A DNA stretch of 10,005 nt from Chitinophaga pinensis (GTDB lineage: Bacteria; Bacteroidota; Bacteroidia; UKL13-3): assembly GCA_943323675.2 (NCBI GenBank), contig CALPIR020000077.1, forward strand, positions 1 to 10,005. Direction: 5' to 3'. Under the pieces are notes generated by a model, which saw nothing but the letters and a program-made list of their open reading frames with translations, searched no databases and was not told the DNA's origin. Of this stretch, positions 6,992 through 10,005 are shown piece after piece (position 1 is the first letter of the stretch; every line of letters begins with the position of its first letter). The position numbers and the translations under genes are program-made.

Positions 6992-7228
6992 TTAATTGTT
7001 TGATTTGTTTAATTGTTTTGGAATTAGGGTTGGTTTTAGAAAGCGATAGGCAAAATAAATACATAGCAATAATGCTAATGGCAAATAATCGTCAATTGGT
7101 GCCACATCATTAGTATCATTAGTAGTGTCTCCGGGAAAACCTTCTTGCGCCATAGCTAAAAAAGGGAGTACTAAAAAAACGATACTATACGCTTTTTGAA
7201 GTTTTGAGGTCTTTGTGTTTCGTTTCAT
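6992..7228 (-). CDS. Small exported membrane protein in the T9SS/FISUMP operon
   Basis: 78 residues. A basic N-terminus (MKRNTKTSKLQKA) is followed by a hydrophobic signal-like segment (about 14-27, ending AMAQ). Then comes an acidic Gly/Asp-rich stretch (EGFPGDTTNDTNDVAPIDDY, 29-48) and one transmembrane helix (LPLALLLCIYFAYRFL, 49-64), with a short basic tail. The PGD...PIDDYLPL arrangement recurs in small proteins encoded beside secreted proteins in Flavobacterium; I know of no assigned function. The ATG lies 2 nt past the upstream gene's stop codon (1-nt gap) and its own stop is 3 nt before the FISUMP start, so translation is probably coupled across all three genes. The spacing to both neighbours and the clear topology argue that it is real. 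Confidence 0.75.
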   Translation of the reverse strand: MKRNTKTSKLQKAYSIVFLVLPFLAMAQEGFPGDTTNDTNDVAPIDDYLPLALLLCIYFAYRFLKPTLIPKQLNKSNN

Positions 7229-7229
7229 A

Positions 7230-9095
7230 TTATTGAATGATTATTTTTTTAATACTAGTTTTTCCTTGGTTGGTTAACTCCACAAAATACAACCCTTGTG
7301 TTAGGATACTATTTGGTGTAATAGTAACTGTGTTTTGAGCTTCAATTTTTGTTTGATACAACGTTTGACCAATAGTATTAATCATTTTTACGGTAACTTC
7401 GCCTGTGATAATACTTGGCAAGGCAATGTTAAACTGGTTGTTCGTCACCGGATTAGGATAAATCACTATGTTATCTGCATTAAAATCTGGATTGTTTAAC
7501 GCATTGTTTCTAAATACAATTTTAAAACGGTTGGTGCTATACGAAAGCGCATCGGCTGTAGTTACAAATGCAATATCTGTTGTTGCTGTATTTGCCAAAG
7601 CAGTATATTGATTGAGGTAGGCATCTACTAAAAATGGAGTTGAGGCTGGGTCAAAATTATTGAAATGAGTTCTGAAAGTGTAGTTTTTATTGGCTTGAAA
7701 TTGCTGAAGTTGAACCGATAATACATCAATAGTTGCCATTTGCGGTCTGGCATCAATGGCTAAACTAACATTGCTGTTAAAGAAAGAAAGGTTTTCTGCT
7801 CCTGAGCTCAGCTTGATTACATCACCATTTTCGATAGCGTTTGTAAATTGGCTATCAAAGACTGTTACTGCTGCATCAATAGGATAGGCGCCTAAAGCCA
7901 ATTCGCTGGTTTGATATACTTGTAATTCTAAACGAGATAAGTTTGGTGTCGCAGTTCTGTAAAAGTTATTGATATTGGTTCCTAATTTATCCGATTCGTT
8001 AAAGGTTATGGATCCCGCAGTTCCCAAAGTGGTGTTTTTTACAAAAAAAGCTTGCCCCGGTTGAATGTATTTGTTTACGCCTGAAGCTCCGTTACTAGAT
8101 CCTGTTGAAGCACTAAACGCTACATAACCCCCTCTATTCTCTGCAGTCCCCATATTGGAATCCCAAACAATATAAGCATCTGTTAAACCTGATTTGGTTA
8201 ATGACTCCCAATTTACGGTATTCACATACGGGTTTCCTATTAAACTATATCCAGCAGTGGTGCTGTTGCTCGTGTTGTTAATTGGGGCAGGAGAGGTACT
8301 GCTACTAAAAGTTGCAGTACCTGTAGTTACAGTTCCTGTAGCGGATAGCGTTATAGGAGCGTTCATATTTGGCTGTGATGCTTGTGAAATTAATGAAGGC
8401 GTTCTATCGCCACGAATCAATAGAAGGTAGCCTTGCATGGCGTTGAGGTTAGTAGCATTTGTGTTAGCAATAGACGCCCAACCCGAACCCGTTGACTTTT
8501 GGTTATTGTAGGTGTATAAAGAGGGGTTTCCAGATGTTGTGGTATCAAACCCGTTCGAACCAGTTGTAGAACCTGTAATGTGAGTACTTAATTTCCAGTT
8601 GTTACTAATATAATCATCGGTAGTTACACTTGGTGTTAAAAGTCTAAAAGCTCTTCTACCTTGTGCAATGTAACGTTGTACGGTTACTTTTCCTGATATG
8701 CTTCCTAATACGGGAGCAATTACTGCCGAGCCAGAAGCATTGGAAACTAAGGTGAGGTTGTTGTTGGCATTTAGCGTTCCTGAAGAAATTGTTAAAGCAC
8801 CAGTTACAGAAATTCTGTTATTCAACAGACTTGTGCCTGAATGTGCTAAAGAAAAGTTTTTGGTGTTTATTGTGTTTGAACCTGCAACTGTAACAGGACC
8901 TGAAAAACTCAGTGTTCCGTCGGAATTGTTTAGGTTCCCGTTGTTTGTTAAAGTGCCTCCGCCGTAGTCAATAGTGACAGCGCCAGTGGTAACGAGACTA
9001 GCACCGCTACTAACATTGAGGGCTGCTTGAGAAAAGGAACTACTGACTGATAAAAGCAGAAGCACCGCAATAAAAAATGGAGAGTTTTTTTTCAT
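7230..9095 (-). CDS. T9SS type A sorting-domain secreted protein
   Basis: 621 residues. Signal peptide at 1-23 (MKKNSPFFIAVLLLLSVSSS then FSQ). Residues about 24-130 are Ser/Thr/Asn-rich short beta repeats (GGGTLTNNGNLNNSDGTLSF), a beta-helix-like region. KVTVQRYI...RRAFRLLTPSV (136-157) is a motif typical of large flavobacterial exported proteins. The C-terminal 80 residues (542-621) are a T9SS type A sorting domain: YPNP near the start, MINTIGQTLYQ, and GLYFVEL near the end, finishing KKIIIQ. The family is exported by the Sec system, crosses the outer membrane through T9SS and is anchored or released with removal of this tail. Substrate or role unknown; surface or adhesive function is inferred. 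It is the first gene of the operon, with a TAnnTTTG element 29 nt before the ATG. Confidence 0.9.
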   Translation of the reverse strand: MKKNSPFFIAVLLLLSVSSSFSQAALNVSSGASLVTTGAVTIDYGGGTLTNNGNLNNSDGTLSFSGPVTVAGSNTINTKNFSLAHSGTSLLNNRISVTGALTISSGTLNANNNLTLVSNASGSAVIAPVLGSISGKVTVQRYIAQGRRAFRLLTPSVTTDDYISNNWKLSTHITGSTTGSNGFDTTTSGNPSLYTYNNQKSTGSGWASIANTNATNLNAMQGYLLLIRGDRTPSLISQASQPNMNAPITLSATGTVTTGTATFSSSTSPAPINNTSNSTTAGYSLIGNPYVNTVNWESLTKSGLTDAYIVWDSNMGTAENRGGYVAFSASTGSSNGASGVNKYIQPGQAFFVKNTTLGTAGSITFNESDKLGTNINNFYRTATPNLSRLELQVYQTSELALGAYPIDAAVTVFDSQFTNAIENGDVIKLSSGAENLSFFNSNVSLAIDARPQMATIDVLSVQLQQFQANKNYTFRTHFNNFDPASTPFLVDAYLNQYTALANTATTDIAFVTTADALSYSTNRFKIVFRNNALNNPDFNADNIVIYPNPVTNNQFNIALPSIITGEVTVKMINTIGQTLYQTKIEAQNTVTITPNSILTQGLYFVELTNQGKTSIKKIIIQ

Positions 9096-9123
9096 TATTA
9101 TTAATTGTGTTATTATTATTTTG

Positions 9124-9131
9124 CAAATTTA
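9124..9131 (-). promoter_or_regulatory. Bacteroidota -7 promoter element of the T9SS/FISUMP operon
   Basis: The - strand reads TAAATTTG, an exact TAnnTTTG match, 28 nt upstream of the ATG at 9095. That would give a leader of roughly 20 nt. I did not find a convincing TTG -33 element at the usual distance, so strength is uncertain. Nothing codes convincingly in 9132-9419. Confidence 0.55.
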
Positions 9132-9419
9132 AATTCTATTGCAGTTTTTGAGGTATTAAAAAAAGACCGTGATAGCTAAAAATCGATATTTTTTTATAAT
9201 GTGCTTTTTAGACACCCTTTTCGGCAAAAAGTTTCTATTGGCGGGGGAGTTGGTTACCATTAAGCGATTAAATTTCTTACAAAAATTGGGAAAGCTACTA
9301 GAGGAAACTCAACTGCATGGGGGTGTAGAGGCTTAATGGTTTCGGTCAAAAATAGTTGGTTTGTTCTGTTTTTATTTTTAATATGGAGATAGGTTTTGGT
9401 TCCCAATATTGTAAGGTAG

Positions 9420-9632
9420 AATATTGTTGGATTAGGAGCTACTGCCACGGTATTTATTTATGATCGATATGGAAAATTAATCAAGCAAATCAGTCCAACA
9501 GGGCAGGGCTGGGATGGAACTTTTAATGGTCAGCCGTTGATTTCTTCTGACTATTGGTTTACAGTAGATTATTCTGAACCGCTATCGGGTGAACGTAAAA
9601 CGTTCCGTTCGCACTTCACATTGAAAAGGTAA
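9420..9632 (+). pseudogene. Orphan C-terminal end of a T9SS type B (gliding-motility-type) sorting domain
   Basis: The frame is open only after TAG at 9417-9419 and encodes NIVGLGATATVFIYDRYGKL, GWDGTFNGQPL, SDYWFTVDYSE and FRSHFTLKR to TAA at 9630-9632. This is the last 70 residues of the T9SS type B sorting domain, which ends large adhesin-like proteins of flavobacteria. The part normally before it (FPNFFTPNGDG-type) is missing. Upstream codons carry stops at 9417 and 9390, show no similarity, and there is no ATG or GTG start. It is therefore a remnant of a deleted + strand gene. The conserved core (YDRYGKL, WDG, YWF) is undamaged, so the loss seems recent. Confidence 0.8.
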
Positions 9633-9648
9633 TTTATTATAACAAACT

Positions 9649-9680
9649 AAAAACGGCTAAAAGTAATTTTAGCCGTTTTT
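9649..9680. terminator. Terminator hairpin 1 after the orphan T9SS type B end
   Basis: A perfect 14-bp stem (AAAAACGGCTAAAA 9649-9662 with TTTTAGCCGTTTTT 9667-9680) closes on GTAA. It stands 17 nt after the stop codon of the T9SS type B remnant, the right place for that gene's terminator. It has a near-copy at 9762-9793. Confidence 0.8.
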
Positions 9681-9761
9681 GGTTTTAGTTTTCTTTCTAG
9701 ATGAAATCTCGAATCATTTGCTGGAAGATTATGAGCGGTTTTTGGACTTTTTTGAGAATAA

Positions 9762-9793
9762 AAAAACGGCTAAAATTTCTTTTAGCCGTTTTT
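9762..9793. terminator. Terminator hairpin 2, downstream of the initiator tRNA
   Basis: The 14-bp stem is identical to hairpin 1 (arms 9762-9775 and 9780-9793) but the loop is TTTC. On the - strand it lies 8 nt after the tRNA 3' end and is followed by TTATTC, so it fits as terminator of the tRNA transcript. The nine bases after it (GGTTTTAGT, 9794-9802) also match those after hairpin 1. Confidence 0.8.
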
Positions 9794-9801
9794 GGTTTTA
9801 G

Positions 9802-9874
9802 TAGCGGGAACAGGACTCGAACCTGTGACCTTCGGGTTATGAGCCCGACGAGCTGCCTACTGCTCTATCCCGCG
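9802..9874 (-). tRNA. Initiator tRNA-Met (CAT)
   Basis: 73 nt on the - strand. The 7-bp acceptor strands are CGCGGGA and TCCCGCT with discriminator A. The D-stem is GAGC/GCTC, the anticodon arm TCGGG-CTCATAA-CCCGA with anticodon CAT, and the T-arm ACAGG-TTCGAGT-CCTGT. Three initiator marks are visible: C1 faces U72 unpaired, the D-stem has an A11-U24 pair, and the anticodon stem has three G-C pairs (GGG/CCC). The 3' CCA is not encoded (ACT follows the acceptor stem), so CCA must be added after transcription. It reads the start codon of all proteins. Confidence 0.95.
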
Positions 9875-9886
9875 ATGTTTCGAGTG

Positions 9887-9894
9887 CAAATTTA
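9887..9894 (-). promoter_or_regulatory. -7 promoter element of the initiator tRNA gene
   Basis: The - strand reads TAAATTTG (TAnnTTTG), 12 nt before the tRNA 5' end at 9874, a spacing that would put the transcription start a few bases before the mature end. No clear TTG -33 element is seen in the A/T-rich DNA upstream. Confidence 0.6.
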
Positions 9895-9963
9895 CAACAA
9901 AATTCTATATTTTTAATAATATAATTGAAAAATGTTTTATTTCATCTATTGACTTGATATGAT

Positions 9964-9971
9964 TACCTTTG
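9964..9971 (+). promoter_or_regulatory. -7 promoter element for the gene starting at 9992
   Basis: TACCTTTG matches TAnnTTTG and lies 20 nt before the ATG at 9992. TTGACT at 9949 is nearby but too close (12 nt) to be a standard Bacteroidota -33 element. Confidence 0.55.
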
Positions 9972-9991
9972 CAAAAATTAAAAAGCAGTAA

Positions 9992-10005
9992 ATGTCACAT
10001 AAAGC
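9992..10005 (+). CDS. era: Start of a gene, probably GTPase Era (3' end outside window)
   Basis: Only ATG TCA CAT AAA GC is visible, encoding Met-Ser-His-Lys-(Ala). Flavobacterial Era proteins, as I remember them, begin M-S/T-H-K-A-G-F-V. A TAnnTTTG element sits just upstream and the gene diverges from the initiator tRNA. Era is a GTPase that binds 16S rRNA and helps assemble the 30S subunit. Five codons are too few for a firm call; the identification is from memory of the family N-terminus. Confidence 0.4.

Noticed and set aside
9260..9448. 62-codon ORF on the - strand starting with GTG
   Set aside because: No recognisable motif, it overlaps the T9SS type B remnant, and it has no promoter or spacing that would support it.
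9701..9916. 71-codon + strand ORF across the tRNA
   Set aside because: It runs antisense through the initiator tRNA and its promoter and through a terminator; tRNA antisense peptides of this kind are a common annotation artefact.

Overview
The window looks like chromosomal DNA from a member of the Bacteroidota, most likely a Flavobacterium or close relative. It is AT-rich. It carries a type IX secretion (T9SS) type A C-terminal sorting domain, an orphan T9SS type B C-terminal end, Bacteroidota-type TAnnTTTG -7 promoter elements, and surface-protein modules typical of the group (FISUMP, head repeats, tail-fibre-like linkers).

Layout. (1) Positions 1-3624, + strand: the 3' part of a very large mosaic surface protein. 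It has two arrays of 17-residue head repeats, tail-fibre-like linkers and a C-terminal DUF1566/Lcl-type C-lectin-like domain. (2) 3625-3922: convergent intergenic region with a strong bidirectional terminator and a 17-bp direct repeat. (3) 3923-5275, - strand: exported thioredoxin-fold (TlpA-like) protein with a CGHC motif. (4) 5276-5806: gene-poor DNA holding a decayed ORF on the - strand and, beyond it, a long perfect palindrome. (5) 9095 down to 5807, - strand: a tightly packed three-gene operon, with gaps of 1 and 3 nt, encoding a T9SS-sorted protein, a small membrane protein and a FISUMP-domain protein with an Fn3 domain. (6) 9420-9632, + strand: the C-terminal end of a T9SS type B protein with no start. 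(7) 9649-9874: two almost identical hairpins, then an initiator tRNA-Met on the - strand. (8) 9992 to the end: the first codons of a + strand gene, probably era.

The theme is cell-surface display. Two unrelated genes, the large + strand adhesin and the - strand FISUMP gene, end in domains of the C-type-lectin-like class that diversity-generating retroelements (DGRs) use as targets. The FISUMP gene has an unusually GC-rich 3' end with AAC/AAT/AGT-rich codons. It is followed by a small GC-rich element, a long palindrome and a broken ORF whose first residues resemble MutS domain I, the kind of accessory protein reported beside some DGRs. No reverse transcriptase and no template repeat are visible here. 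The DGR reading is therefore a hypothesis: this could be a relic, a target served from elsewhere in the genome, or an ordinary FISUMP gene.
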